Shown here in pieces: positions 10,085 through 19,323 of a stretch of 64,000 bases of DNA. How positions within the stretch are numbered: position 1 is the first letter of the stretch; every line of letters begins with the position of its first letter. Origin of the DNA: Gracilibacillus halotolerans (lineage in GTDB: Bacteria > Bacillota > Bacilli > Bacillales > Amphibacillaceae); NCBI RefSeq assembly GCF_014206945.1, contig NZ_JACHON010000001.1:183529-247528 (forward strand), in the 5' to 3' direction. The notes beneath the pieces are model-generated. The model ran no database searches and had not been told where the DNA came from. It saw only the letters and a list, made by a program, of their open reading frames with translations. The position numbers and the translations under genes were made by a program.

Positions 10085-10580
10085 TCACGTTACTAAATAA
10101 ATAATCCATCAATAGTAACCGAATGAATTAGGAGTTTCCATTTCTCCTAATTCATTCGGTTTTTTTATTAGATATCGGTTTTATCGAAGTAATTTTAAGA
10201 AGAATACAGGAAGTGACTAACAACATTAGAGTCCCTGAATATTTTTATATGGTAAAAGAACTAAAATTTCAAAGTTAATAAGTGGCTGCTAGTAATTAAA
10301 ATGCTGTACCTTTTTTAGTTAAAAAGAAGTAATATCGGGAAAAGCCTAACGAATGATAGGTTTAAAAATAGATGTTTAAGTTTAATGTAGTTCAAAAGAC
10401 TCACTACCTATGAAAGTATACCATCTGCTTTAATTGGTCTAAATACCTAATTATCCAAAAAAATCATAGACTTTTGTAAGAATATGACGAATAGTGATAG
10501 ACAGCATCGGAAATTTAGCTTACAATAATCGTGGAGAGATTGGTTTTTTGTCTGTTAATAGGGAAATAGGGGTGGTAAGA
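10085..10580 (+). other. codY-flgB intergenic region
   Basis: After the terminator, about 410 AT-rich bases lead to flgB. I see no coding frame, no perfect SigA promoter and no SigD-type TAAA-N15-GCCGATAT element in the sense direction. A small hairpin (AAGCCTA/TAGGTTT near 10341-10363) has no T tract. The fla/che promoter must lie here or upstream, so the region is presumably regulatory. Confidence 0.6.
10118..10166 (+). terminator. strong terminator after codY
   Basis: A perfect 17-bp stem (10118-10134 with 10144-10160), a nine-base loop and a T run. It isolates codY from the flagellar operon. Confidence 0.95.
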
Positions 10581-10973
10581 ATGTCATTTTTTAGCGGCAC
10601 GATATCTAAATTAGAGAATTCATTACATTATGCTTCAACAAAAAATAAAACTATTGCTAATAACTTAGCAAACATTGATACACCAGGTTATAAAGCGAAG
10701 AAAGTAGAATTTAAAGATGCATTACAATCACATCTATCTACAGATTTTCAGGCTAAAAAGACCCATCCTAAGCATGTATCGTTCGGAGATAATGAGTCGA
10801 ATGTCAGTATTAAGACGAGTAATTCGACTACGTACAATCATAATGGTAATAATGTCGATGTAGATAAAGAGATGTCTGAATTAGCGAAAAATCAAATTTA
10901 TTATCATGCTTTAGTTGATAGAATTAATGGGAAATTTAACAGTTTACAAAAAGTGATTAAAGGAGGTCAATAA
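10581..10973 (+). CDS. flgB: flagellar basal-body rod protein FlgB
   Basis: Proximal rod subunit, exported through the flagellar type III apparatus. With ATG 10581 (SD GGGGTGG) the protein is 130 residues; the frame extends upstream to 10494 without an SD. The N-terminal block KTIANNLANIDTPGYKAKKVEF is the rod/hook signature, and the C-terminal helix around YYHALVDRINGKF completes the coiled-coil D0 region. It is the first gene of the fla/che operon; flgC follows after two bases. Confidence 0.95.
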   Translation: MSFFSGTISKLENSLHYASTKNKTIANNLANIDTPGYKAKKVEFKDALQSHLSTDFQAKKTHPKHVSFGDNESNVSIKTSNSTTYNHNGNNVDVDKEMSELAKNQIYYHALVDRINGKFNSLQKVIKGGQ

Positions 10974-10975
10974 CC

Positions 10976-11431
10976 ATGTCTATATTCCATTCATTTAATG
11001 TTAGCGCAAGTGGTCTAACAGCTCAGAGAATGAGGATGGATATTGTATCTTCCAACATTGCAAATGCTGAAACAACAAGAGCGACTATCAATGAGAATGG
11101 TGAATATGAGCCATATCGTAGGAAAATAGCAGTATTTGGAGAAAAGGATAAAAGCTTTTCTCATATGTTACAAAACGCCATTACAAATGAGAAAAAAGTT
11201 GGTGGTGGGGTGAGAGTATCACAAATAGCAGAAGATGATAGTCCATTTAGGCTTGTCTATCAGCCAAACCACCCAGATGCAAATGAAGAAGGATATGTTC
11301 AATTACCAAATGTGGATCCTTTAAAGGAAATGGTAGATTTAATGAGTGCTACAAGGTCATACGAAGCAAACGTTACATCTATCAATGCTTCTAAATCAAT
11401 GCTAATGAAAGCTTTAGAAATTGGAAAATAA
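10976..11431 (+). CDS. flgC: flagellar basal-body rod protein FlgC
   Basis: Proximal rod subunit of 151 residues. It begins MSIFHSFNVSASGLTAQRMRMD and has the rod signature SSNIANAETTR, then the C-terminal MVDLMSATRSYEANVTSINASKSM block shared by axial proteins. The SD AAAGGAGG lies in the end of flgB. It packs with FlgB and FliE to link the MS ring to the distal rod. Confidence 0.97.
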   Translation: MSIFHSFNVSASGLTAQRMRMDIVSSNIANAETTRATINENGEYEPYRRKIAVFGEKDKSFSHMLQNAITNEKKVGGGVRVSQIAEDDSPFRLVYQPNHPDANEEGYVQLPNVDPLKEMVDLMSATRSYEANVTSINASKSMLMKALEIGK

Positions 11432-11450
11432 ACTAGAGAGGTAGGAAGCG

Positions 11451-11762
11451 ATGGTTCAAACGAATTTTATCCAACCATTAACAACATTAAAACCTGTTAA
11501 TCAAATTCATAAGACAAACGACTTACAACAAAAGGCACCTACACAAGAATTTGCTTCGACATTAAAGAATGCGATTGAAACTTTAAATGCTAGTCAAGTA
11601 GAGTCTGATAAAAAGACAGAAGGATTAGCAACAGGCAAAATAACGGATTTACATGACGTAACGATTACTGCACAAAAAGCTAGCATCATGTTGGACACAG
11701 CTGTTCAAATCCAGAGGAAAGCACTTGACGCCTACAATGAAGTTATGCGTATGCAAGTTTAA
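11451..11762 (+). CDS. fliE: flagellar hook-basal body protein FliE
   Basis: Adaptor between the MS ring and the rod and the first axial protein exported. At 103 residues it is of normal size; the C-terminal half (LHDVTITAQKASIMLDTA, then RKALDAYNEVMRMQV) is the conserved FliE domain, while the N-terminal 40 residues are polar and variable. SD GAGGTAGGAAG precedes ATG 11451. Confidence 0.95.
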   Translation: MVQTNFIQPLTTLKPVNQIHKTNDLQQKAPTQEFASTLKNAIETLNASQVESDKKTEGLATGKITDLHDVTITAQKASIMLDTAVQIQRKALDAYNEVMRMQV

Positions 11763-11802
11763 CCTCAAGACGCAGTAAGTAATAGACTCCTGGGGGCTTA
11801 AA

Positions 11803-13398
11803 ATGAAAGAGAAAATCATTCGATATAAAGAAAAAAGTACAGAGTTTTTCAGACAAATGTCAAAAAAACAAAAAATATTATTAATTTCGGGTGTTGCAGC
11901 TATTGCTCTCGTCATTTTACTCATTAGTGTATTATCTGTTTCAAATGATAACATGGTGACACTTTATGAAGATTTGTCTGTTCAAGAAGCTGGACAGATA
12001 AAGACTGAACTTGATGCTACAGGCACGAAATATGAGATTACAAATAATGGTACTGCTGTACGTGTGCCAAGTAGTGCTGCAGATACATTACTTGTTGACT
12101 TGGCTGCTAAAGGTATACCGGATAGTGGTAGAATTGACTATTCCTTTTTTGCAGAGAATAGCTCCTGGGGAGTTACAGAGAACGAATTTGACGTAATGAA
12201 GTTAGATGCTATGCAAACAGAGCTTGCTAATCTAATTTCCCAAATAGAGGGGATTAAATCAGCTACGGTTAATCTAAATATTCCCAAAGAAACCTTGTTT
12301 GTCAGTGACGAACAACAGGATTCTTCTGCGGCAATCGTTTTAGAGACAGAACCAGGTTATGCATTCGATCAAAATAAAGTAAATGCACTCTATCACTTAG
12401 TTTCAAAATCGATACCTAACCTCTCTACTGATAATATCGTCATCATGAACCAATATGTTGAGTTTTTTGACCAAAATAATCAAAATAGCATGGCAAACGG
12501 TAATACCTATGAATCTCAACAGACGATTAAACGAGATTTTGAGAAAGATATAGAACGGCGAGTTCAAAAAATGCTAGGTGCCATGATTGGTTTAGATAAA
12601 GTAGCAGTATCTGCAACATCCGATATTGATTTCACTCAAGAAAATCGAGTGGAACAGCTAGTAGAGCAAGTGGATGAAGATACAGAATCTTTACCGGTAA
12701 GTATCGAAACAATTACAGAATCCTTTACAGGGCAGCGCCCAGTTGACGGGGAAGTTGGAACTGGCGAAGGAGATATCGCAAACTATCCAGCAGGTGCGGA
12801 TGGAGCGGTTGGGGATTACGAATTAGTCAAAGAGTCTGTTAATAATGAGTTTAATAGAATTCAACGAGATATTGTAGAAAGTCCTTATAAAATTAGAGAT
12901 TTAGGAATTCAAGTTGCTATTGATAATACGAAAGTAGATGAAGATGGCGAAACAGTTCCACTTACTGCTCAAGAACAATTAGAAGTGGAAGAGGCTGTAG
13001 CGTCAATACTAGATTCTATTGTGTCTACTTCTGTTGACCCGACATATGGAGAAGTGAATCCAGCAAATAATACTTCAATTGTTTTTCAACCATTTACGGA
13101 ACGAGCAGGATTGGGGACTACATCACCTACTCCTACCATCCCAGTTTGGGTTTATATCGTTGGAGCAGCACTTATTGTTATTATAGCTATCCTAATTCTT
13201 ATGCTTCGTAGACGTAAGAAAGTTGAGGAAGAGTACGAGGAAGTTAGCTCTGAAATGCTTACTGAGGAAGAAATTCCGGCCTTGTCGATTCAAGAAGATA
13301 CGGATGCGGCTAAACGTCGTAAGCAATTAGAACAGTATGCTTCGGAAAAACCAGAAGAGTTTGCAAAATTATTACGTAGTTGGATTTCAGAAGAGTAA
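11803..13398 (+). CDS. fliF: flagellar MS-ring protein FliF
   Basis: Membrane ring that houses the export gate and carries the C ring. The 531-residue protein has a first membrane segment at about residues 24-45, a periplasmic-side YscJ/FliF domain (TLYEDLSVQEAGQIKTELD, then IPDSGRIDYSFF), a second ring-building domain, an acidic low-complexity stretch near 295-340, and a second membrane segment at about 446-467. The C-terminal tail (KQLEQYASEKPEEFAKLLRSW) is the FliG-binding helix. SD GGGGGC lies before ATG 11803. Confidence 0.96.
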   Translation: MKEKIIRYKEKSTEFFRQMSKKQKILLISGVAAIALVILLISVLSVSNDNMVTLYEDLSVQEAGQIKTELDATGTKYEITNNGTAVRVPSSAADTLLVDLAAKGIPDSGRIDYSFFAENSSWGVTENEFDVMKLDAMQTELANLISQIEGIKSATVNLNIPKETLFVSDEQQDSSAAIVLETEPGYAFDQNKVNALYHLVSKSIPNLSTDNIVIMNQYVEFFDQNNQNSMANGNTYESQQTIKRDFEKDIERRVQKMLGAMIGLDKVAVSATSDIDFTQENRVEQLVEQVDEDTESLPVSIETITESFTGQRPVDGEVGTGEGDIANYPAGADGAVGDYELVKESVNNEFNRIQRDIVESPYKIRDLGIQVAIDNTKVDEDGETVPLTAQEQLEVEEAVASILDSIVSTSVDPTYGEVNPANNTSIVFQPFTERAGLGTTSPTPTIPVWVYIVGAALIVIIAILILMLRRRKKVEEEYEEVSSEMLTEEEIPALSIQEDTDAAKRRKQLEQYASEKPEEFAKLLRSWISEE

Positions 13399-13412
13399 GG
13401 GGGTGAGGATTA

Positions 13413-14423
13413 GTGGCTCGTAAACAACAGCTTACAGGTAAGCAGAAGGCTGCGATACTCTTAATTTCTTTAGGACCGGAAGTATCTGCCAATATATATA
13501 AACATTTAACACCTGAAGAAATTGATAGTCTCACCCTTGAGATATCTTCCGTAAACAAAGTGAATGCGGAAGAAAAGGAAGAAATATTAGAACAATTTCA
13601 TGAAATTGCCTTAGCGCAAGATTATATATCACAGGGTGGTATCTCTTATGCAAAAACAGTATTGGAAAAAGCACTTGGTGAAGAAAAAGCGAATGATATA
13701 TTAAATCGACTAACTTCCTCATTGCAAGTTAAACCATTTGATTTTGCAAGAAAAGCAGATCCAGCACAAATTATTAATTTTATTCAGACAGAGCATCCGC
13801 AAACGATCGCGCTTGTTTTATCGTATTTAGATGCAGAGCAGTCCGCTCAAATTTTATCAGAGTTGCCTGAGGAAATGCAGGCAGATATTGCCCGACGAAT
13901 TGCATTAATGGATTCTACTTCACCGGAAATTATTGAAGAAGTTGAGCAAATGTTGGAGAGAAAACTGTCAGCTACGGTAACGCACGATTATACGCAAACT
14001 GGTGGTATTCAAGCTGTTGTAGATGTATTAAATGGCGTGGATAGAAGTACAGAGCGTACGATATTAGATAGTTTAGAGATGGACGATCCAGATTTAGCAG
14101 ATGAAATTAAGAAAAGAATGTTTGTATTCGAGGATATTGTTACATTGGACAACCGTGCAATACAGCGTGTTATTCGAGAAGTCGATCAGGAAGACTTGCA
14201 GCTTGCACTTAAAGTATCTAGTGACGACGTGAAGGATGTTGTCTTTAAAAATATGTCTGCACGTATGTCTGAAACATTCAAAGAAGAAATGGAATTTATG
14301 GGTCCTGTACGATTAAGAGATGTCGAGGAAGCCCAAACGCGAATTGTTTCTGTTATTCGTAGATTGGAAGAGATTGGTGAAATCATCATAGCTAGAGGTG
14401 GAGGAGATGATATCATTGTCTAA
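13413..14423 (+). CDS. fliG: flagellar motor switch protein FliG
   Basis: C-ring protein that binds FliF and contacts the stator. The start is GTG 13413 behind GGGGGTGAGG. The 336-residue protein has the N-terminal FliF-binding domain, the middle-domain EHPQ motif (127-130) that binds FliM, and the C-terminal torque helix with charged residues in the block RAIQRVIREVDQEDLQLALK. Its end overlaps the fliH start. Confidence 0.97.
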   Translation: MARKQQLTGKQKAAILLISLGPEVSANIYKHLTPEEIDSLTLEISSVNKVNAEEKEEILEQFHEIALAQDYISQGGISYAKTVLEKALGEEKANDILNRLTSSLQVKPFDFARKADPAQIINFIQTEHPQTIALVLSYLDAEQSAQILSELPEEMQADIARRIALMDSTSPEIIEEVEQMLERKLSATVTHDYTQTGGIQAVVDVLNGVDRSTERTILDSLEMDDPDLADEIKKRMFVFEDIVTLDNRAIQRVIREVDQEDLQLALKVSSDDVKDVVFKNMSARMSETFKEEMEFMGPVRLRDVEEAQTRIVSVIRRLEEIGEIIIARGGGDDIIV

Positions 14424-15192
14424 TCTTCGTTCCTCAGCTTTACCTAAGAAAACAATCAAAGTAAAACCTTTCGAAAAAATTTCTGATTTACCTATAGATA
14501 GTACGGAAGAAGAAACGTATCAAACGTTAACTGAAAAAATAGCCGAAAAAAGTAAAGAGCTTGAAGCATTAAACCAACAAATGACAGAGAGACGAAAAAA
14601 AGCAGAAAATGAAATTCTTATGTTGCGAGAAGAATGGCAAAGTGAAAAAGAACAATTGATACAAGAAGCTCAACAACAAGGCTATCAACAAGGTTTTGAA
14701 CAAGGAAAACGAGATAGTCTTGAACAATATTCACACTTAATTGATGAAGCGAAAACATTAATAGAACATGCAAACGATGACGTCAAAAAGAAAATTGAGC
14801 AGAGCGATGAGGTTGTTCTCCAAATTGCTATGCATGCAGCGGAAAAAGTTATTTATCAATCATTAGGTGAAGATAAAACTAAGTATATTGGCATTGTGAA
14901 AGAAGCGATAGATTATGTTAAAAAATTTCCATCGATTTCTGTCTATGCTTCTAGTAAAGACTACAGTTATTTACTAGAACACCAGGATGAACTAAGGGAA
15001 ATACTACAAGGCCAAGCAGAATTATCTATTTATCCTGATAGTGAATTACAAGAGTATCAAGTATACGTGGAAAGTCCTGCCGGGAGATTAGAAGCATCTG
15101 TGGATACGCAACTAGAAGAGATCAGAAATCATTTATCGCAAGTCATGGAGGAGATCATCCGTGAACGTAGAGAGGATACTGGAAGAGATTAA
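14407..15192 (+). CDS. fliH: flagellar assembly protein FliH
   Basis: Regulator of the export ATPase FliI. ATG 14407 (behind AGAGGTGGAGG) gives 261 residues beginning MISLSNLRSS; GTG 14398 is the other option. A long charged coiled coil (about 40-110) contains QQGYQQGFEQGKRD, the Gx3Gx3G-like repeat typical of FliH, followed by the E2-like C-terminal domain (IAMHAAEKVIYQSLGEDKTKY). It overlaps fliG by 17 bases and fliI by 32, which implies coupled translation. Confidence 0.93.
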   Translation: MISLSNLRSSALPKKTIKVKPFEKISDLPIDSTEEETYQTLTEKIAEKSKELEALNQQMTERRKKAENEILMLREEWQSEKEQLIQEAQQQGYQQGFEQGKRDSLEQYSHLIDEAKTLIEHANDDVKKKIEQSDEVVLQIAMHAAEKVIYQSLGEDKTKYIGIVKEAIDYVKKFPSISVYASSKDYSYLLEHQDELREILQGQAELSIYPDSELQEYQVYVESPAGRLEASVDTQLEEIRNHLSQVMEEIIRERREDTGRD

Positions 15193-16477
15193 CCAAGTAG
15201 ACACGTACAAAAGATATGGGAAAGTCAATCGTGTGGTTGGTCTTCTTATTGAATCTAAAGGACCGGAAGCAAGCATAGGTGAAGTTTGTTACATTCATTT
15301 GAAAGATAGTAAGAAAAAGATTATGGCAGAAGTGATAGGTTTCCATGATGAAAAAGTCTTATTGATGCCATATTCGACAATCCAAAACATTTCAGCAGGT
15401 TGTCTAGTAGAGGCTACAAAGGATTCATTGCACATAAAGGTTGGTCGAGGGCTGATTGGAAAAGTAGTCGACGCGACAGGCGAACTTTTAGATGGTTCCA
15501 ATTTACCAAAAGGAATGAAACCTTATTCTACAACCCAAGCACCACCCAATCCGTTAGATCGACCACGTATCGAGCAGCCTTTGCAAATAGGTGTTACTGC
15601 GATTGATACGATGCTGACAGTTGGAAAAGGACAACGTGTTGGGATTTTTGCTGGAAGTGGTGTAGGTAAAAGTACACTGCTTGGAATGATAGCTCGAAAC
15701 AGTTCCGCAGACATAAATGTTATCGGACTTATCGGGGAGCGTGGTCGAGAGCTAAAAGAATTTATTGAACGTGATTTAGGTGAAGAAGGTTTAAAAAAAT
15801 CGATTGTAGTAGTTGCTACTTCTGATCAGTCTCCTCTTATGCGTATTAAAGGAGCATTTACTGCAACAGCGATTAGCGAGTATTTTCGTGATCAAGGGTA
15901 TGAGGTCAATTTAATGATGGATTCTGTAACTAGGGTTGCAATGGCACAACGTGAGATTGGTTTAGCTATCGGGGAACCCCCTACAACAAAAGGTTATACG
16001 CCATCTGTATTTGCCTTATTACCTTCTCTACTAGAACGAACAGGCCAGTCATCTAAAGGTTCGATAACGGCATTTTATACGGTGTTAGTTGATGGTGACG
16101 ATTTTAACGAGCCGATTGCTGATACTGTACGTGGAGTATTGGACGGTCACTTTATATTAGATAGAAGTTTAGCAGAAAAGGGACAATTCCCTGCCATTAA
16201 TATTCTAGCTTCCGTGAGTAGGGTGATGAATGACATCCTACCTGAGGAAGAGTTAAACGTGGTACAAAAAGCAAGAGCAATACTAGCGTCTTATCAAGAA
16301 AATGAAGAATTAATTCAAATAGGCGCTTATAAAAATGGCACAAATCCTATTGTCGACGAAGCAATCAGACTCCATCCGCAATTGATGGAATTTCTGAAAC
16401 AAGCAACGGATGAATCTTCCGACAAAGAGCAAGCGTTTGAGCAGCTTTTAGGAATCATTAAAGGGAGTAGGATGTAA
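15161..16477 (+). CDS. fliI: flagellum-specific ATP synthase FliI
   Basis: Hexameric ATPase of the flagellar type III export apparatus, related to F1-beta. The start is GTG 15161 with SD ATGGAGGAG. Among its 438 residues are Walker A GSGVGKST (165-172), LIGERGREL near 190-198, and the Walker B region NLMMDSVTRVAMAQREIG. It belongs with FliH (upstream) and FliJ (immediately downstream). Confidence 0.97.
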   Translation: MNVERILEEINQVDTYKRYGKVNRVVGLLIESKGPEASIGEVCYIHLKDSKKKIMAEVIGFHDEKVLLMPYSTIQNISAGCLVEATKDSLHIKVGRGLIGKVVDATGELLDGSNLPKGMKPYSTTQAPPNPLDRPRIEQPLQIGVTAIDTMLTVGKGQRVGIFAGSGVGKSTLLGMIARNSSADINVIGLIGERGRELKEFIERDLGEEGLKKSIVVVATSDQSPLMRIKGAFTATAISEYFRDQGYEVNLMMDSVTRVAMAQREIGLAIGEPPTTKGYTPSVFALLPSLLERTGQSSKGSITAFYTVLVDGDDFNEPIADTVRGVLDGHFILDRSLAEKGQFPAINILASVSRVMNDILPEEELNVVQKARAILASYQENEELIQIGAYKNGTNPIVDEAIRLHPQLMEFLKQATDESSDKEQAFEQLLGIIKGSRM

Positions 16478-16924
16478 TTGAAGACGATAAACGGCTTAGC
16501 AAAAGTACTTACCGTCAAGGAACAGGATAAAGATCGTGCTGAATTTCAATATCGAGATGCTGTATTTCACTTTGAAAAACATGCTAAAAACCTCTATGAA
16601 TTATTGAAAAAGAAGGAAACGATGGAATCAAAATATGCTGCGTCGCTTTCAAATAAAGTCAATGTGGATGATTTAAGGTATTTAGGCAACTATTTACAAA
16701 GTATTAGACCGACAATCATTGCAGAACAAGCGAGAGTGGAAAAAGCTAGAATGGCAATGAATGAAAGGTTGTCAAATCTAACGGAGCACCATATTGATGT
16801 CAAAAAGATCGAAAAGCTAATTACAAAAAAAGAGCTGGAAATAAAAAAAGTGGAAGAAAAAAAAGAACAGCTCTTCCTAGATGAAATTTCATTAAGGCAA
16901 TACATTGACAATAAGGATAGGTGA
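16478..16924 (+). CDS. fliJ: flagellar export chaperone FliJ
   Basis: A 148-residue, almost wholly coiled-coil protein, very rich in Lys and Glu. It is the export stalk that couples FliI to FlhA. The start is TTG 16478, directly after the fliI stop, with AGGATG just ahead. Low complexity makes sequence recognition weak; position between fliI and ylxF and length match B. subtilis FliJ. Confidence 0.88.
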   Translation: MKTINGLAKVLTVKEQDKDRAEFQYRDAVFHFEKHAKNLYELLKKKETMESKYAASLSNKVNVDDLRYLGNYLQSIRPTIIAEQARVEKARMAMNERLSNLTEHHIDVKKIEKLITKKELEIKKVEEKKEQLFLDEISLRQYIDNKDR

Positions 16925-16928
16925 AAAC

Positions 16929-17513
16929 ATGGCAGCCAATCCAAAAGAAATTGCAACAGATAAAAAACCAGGCGTATTTCAATGGTTAATTGTAATTGTT
17001 GTTCCTCTATTTTTTGCACTAATCGTTTTAACGGTCATACTTACCATCATTGGGGTTGATGTGGTAGGAACAACTAAAGAAACACTCAATAAAGTACCGA
17101 TTGTGAACGAATGGATAACAACTGACGAGGAAGAACTATTTGAGCACCAAATTGAAAGTAAAGAAACCACTATAGCAGAACTAGAAGATAAGCTTGAAGC
17201 TGCAACTAGTGAGTCAGCATCTAAAGACAGTACAATTGAGAAGCTTCAAGCAGAAATTGATACTCTTGTAGCTAGGTTAGAGAATAGGGATAGTGAGATA
17301 GATTCCGAAGCAGAGATAAAAGTAACGAATAAGAAATTAATTCAGTCATTTACGGAAATGAAAGCTAAAGAAGCTGCACCGATTCTTGAAAATATGAACA
17401 ATGAATTAGTGATTGAAATACTTGAGCAATTAAATGAAAAAACAGTAGCTGGAATATTTGCTGAAATGGAGCCTGAGGTAGCTGCTACCTACATAAACCA
17501 GATGGCTGAATAA
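16929..17513 (+). CDS. ylxF: YlxF, MotE-like flagellar operon membrane protein
   Basis: A 194-residue protein with a short cytoplasmic N-terminus, one membrane segment (about 17-43), a coiled coil (about 75-130) and a C-terminal MgtE-N-like helical domain (MKAKEAAPILENMNNELVIEI, later EMEPEVAATYINQM). The same layout is found in MotE, a chaperone for stator proteins in alphaproteobacteria, and in YlxF of Bacillus; a role with the motor is inferred. ATG 16929 follows AGGTG; the frame extends upstream to a TTG with no good SD. Confidence 0.85.
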   Translation: MAANPKEIATDKKPGVFQWLIVIVVPLFFALIVLTVILTIIGVDVVGTTKETLNKVPIVNEWITTDEEELFEHQIESKETTIAELEDKLEAATSESASKDSTIEKLQAEIDTLVARLENRDSEIDSEAEIKVTNKKLIQSFTEMKAKEAAPILENMNNELVIEILEQLNEKTVAGIFAEMEPEVAATYINQMAE

Positions 17514-17545
17514 AGATTATTCTATAGAAAGGAGGTGTGCGAAGA

Positions 17546-18850
17546 ATGCTAAATATCTTTCCGACAAATACAGAAATGCCTTCTATTAGAAAAACAGTAA
17601 GCAACACTGGAAGTTTACAGAATGTCTTAGCGGGAAATAAGTTTTCTTATTTACTAGATAGTAAACTGACCAATCATTCAGAAGGTATTGAACCTAAAGA
17701 AACAAAAAATTCTCCTACCTCAGAAGAATGGAAGCAAAACCTGATTACAATGCTAGAAGAAGGCAAACTTACAGTGGCTGAAATGTTAGAAAGTTTGGAA
17801 ATTCTATCAGGAGAAAATGGTTTAGAGCAAAATCGATTCTTTATACTAGGAAACGAGCTAAATGCAGCTGATCTACAAGATTTACTACAGTATGTGACAT
17901 CGGAAGATAATAATTTAGCTATCTTGGATGGTCAAGAAGATATTCTATCTAGTCTTGCCGATGCGGAAGAATCTATCAAAGCAGGGCAAACTTCAAGTAC
18001 TGAGGAAATAGTTAACCAACAATCATTAGCCATGTTACAGGAAATAAAAGTTCTCATGGATAAAATCACCATGAATAACGGCACATACAAAGATATGAAA
18101 CAACTTTTAAGTATGTTAAAAGAATGGTCGTCAATGAATCATTCGTCCGTTCAAGCTTTCTTAGAAGCTAGTAATATGGATCCTGCTAAAAGCAAGCTTT
18201 GGTTACAACTTGTTGAAAACTTTCAAAGAAGAGAAGCTTTACAAACCCAATATCCTAAGCCGATAACAGTATCAGATTTAGAAAAATGGATTCGACATGC
18301 AATGCAAAATCAAGAGTTAACCGGCGTACAAGTGGAGAGACAAGATGTATCCAGTACATTGACCCAAACATCGCAACCTAAGCTAGCGCAGTATGTCATT
18401 CACATGCAGCAGACAGAAGGTAATTCATTAGAAAGACAACTAGTAAATGAACTTCGACAAATTTTAATCGATAGTAAATTCTTATCGTTGCGTAACGGAA
18501 TGAATCAATTGTCAATTCGATTGAATCCAGAACATTTAGGTGAAATGGTTGTGAGGTTAACAGAGGTAAATGGAGAAATGACAGTTCGAATGATTGTTCA
18601 GTCGCAAGCGGCGAAAGAGTTATTGGATAGAAACATGCACCAATTAAAGCATTTATTTTCTCCACATCAAGTAGCTGTTGAAAAACAAGATTCATTATTC
18701 TCTACTAATCTTGAAAAGTTCCAAGATGAGGCAAATGAAGATACCCAAAAAGATGATCAACAACATGAAGAACAATTAGCACAAGATAGAGAAGCGGAAG
18801 AAGAAGAAGGTTTAAGCTTTGAAGAAGTGTTAATGGACCAGAAAGTGTAG
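17546..18850 (+). CDS. fliK: flagellar hook-length control protein FliK
   Basis: Exported ruler that measures the hook and switches FlhB specificity. The 434-residue protein has a long, polar, weakly conserved N-terminal part and a C-terminal Flg_hook domain (MNQLSIRLNPEHLGEMVVRLTE, followed by a helix with KELLDRNMHQLKHLF), then an acidic Asp/Glu/Gln tail of about 45 residues. ATG 17546 stands ten bases behind a perfect AAAGGAGGTG; GTG 17537 overlaps that SD and is unlikely. The stop is directly ahead of the flgD frame. Confidence 0.92.
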   Translation: MLNIFPTNTEMPSIRKTVSNTGSLQNVLAGNKFSYLLDSKLTNHSEGIEPKETKNSPTSEEWKQNLITMLEEGKLTVAEMLESLEILSGENGLEQNRFFILGNELNAADLQDLLQYVTSEDNNLAILDGQEDILSSLADAEESIKAGQTSSTEEIVNQQSLAMLQEIKVLMDKITMNNGTYKDMKQLLSMLKEWSSMNHSSVQAFLEASNMDPAKSKLWLQLVENFQRREALQTQYPKPITVSDLEKWIRHAMQNQELTGVQVERQDVSSTLTQTSQPKLAQYVIHMQQTEGNSLERQLVNELRQILIDSKFLSLRNGMNQLSIRLNPEHLGEMVVRLTEVNGEMTVRMIVQSQAAKELLDRNMHQLKHLFSPHQVAVEKQDSLFSTNLEKFQDEANEDTQKDDQQHEEQLAQDREAEEEEGLSFEEVLMDQKV

Positions 18851-18859
18851 GTGATAAAG

Positions 18860-19303
18860 GTGACATCAATAGACCCTTCATTATACTTAAGAAACTCTCA
18901 AACGACTAGAAGTGGCTCTAGTCAATTAGGTAAAGATGAATTTTTGAAAATATTAATGGCACAATTACAAAATCAGGATCCGTTGAACCCGATGGAAGAT
19001 AAAGAATTTATATCACAAATGGCCAACTTTTCATCTTTAGAACAAATGATGAATTTATCTAGCTCGTTTGAAAAATTTGTCGCAAATCAAAACATATCAC
19101 CAGTAATCCAATATAGTCACTTGATAGGTAAGCAAGTAGAATATTATCGCTTTAATGAAGACACTGGTGAGTTAGTACAACCATTAGAGAAAGAAATTGC
19201 AAAGGTATCTGCAGTTTCAGAAAACAAAGGGTACGCTGTTATGGAATTAGATAATGGTAAAAAGATCTACACAGATGAAATCTTGAAAATCTCGGAAGAC
19301 TAA
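18860..19303 (+). CDS. flgD: flagellar hook assembly protein FlgD
   Basis: Hook cap scaffold needed to polymerise FlgE. GTG 18860 (AGGTG six bases upstream) gives 147 residues starting MTSIDPS, as in the Bacillus protein formerly called YlxG; a GTG nine bases earlier overlaps the SD. The N-terminal signature LGKDEFLKILMAQLQNQDPL and EFISQMANFSSLEQMMNL is the FlgD export/cap domain. The protein is short, lacking the C-terminal FlgD Ig/tudor extension of enteric bacteria, as usual in bacilli. Confidence 0.93.
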   Translation: MTSIDPSLYLRNSQTTRSGSSQLGKDEFLKILMAQLQNQDPLNPMEDKEFISQMANFSSLEQMMNLSSSFEKFVANQNISPVIQYSHLIGKQVEYYRFNEDTGELVQPLEKEIAKVSAVSENKGYAVMELDNGKKIYTDEILKISED

Positions 19304-19323
19304 AGCTGGCAAGGAGTAGGGAA

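Noticed and set aside
10331-10363. SigD-like element (CCGATAT on the minus strand) upstream of flgB
   Set aside because: Wrong orientation for flgB, and the TAAA partner is too far away (over 20 bases instead of about 15).
10167-10580. Possible cyclic-di-GMP or other riboswitch ahead of the flagellar operon
   Set aside because: None of the conserved GEMM core segments are visible; only a small hairpin was found.
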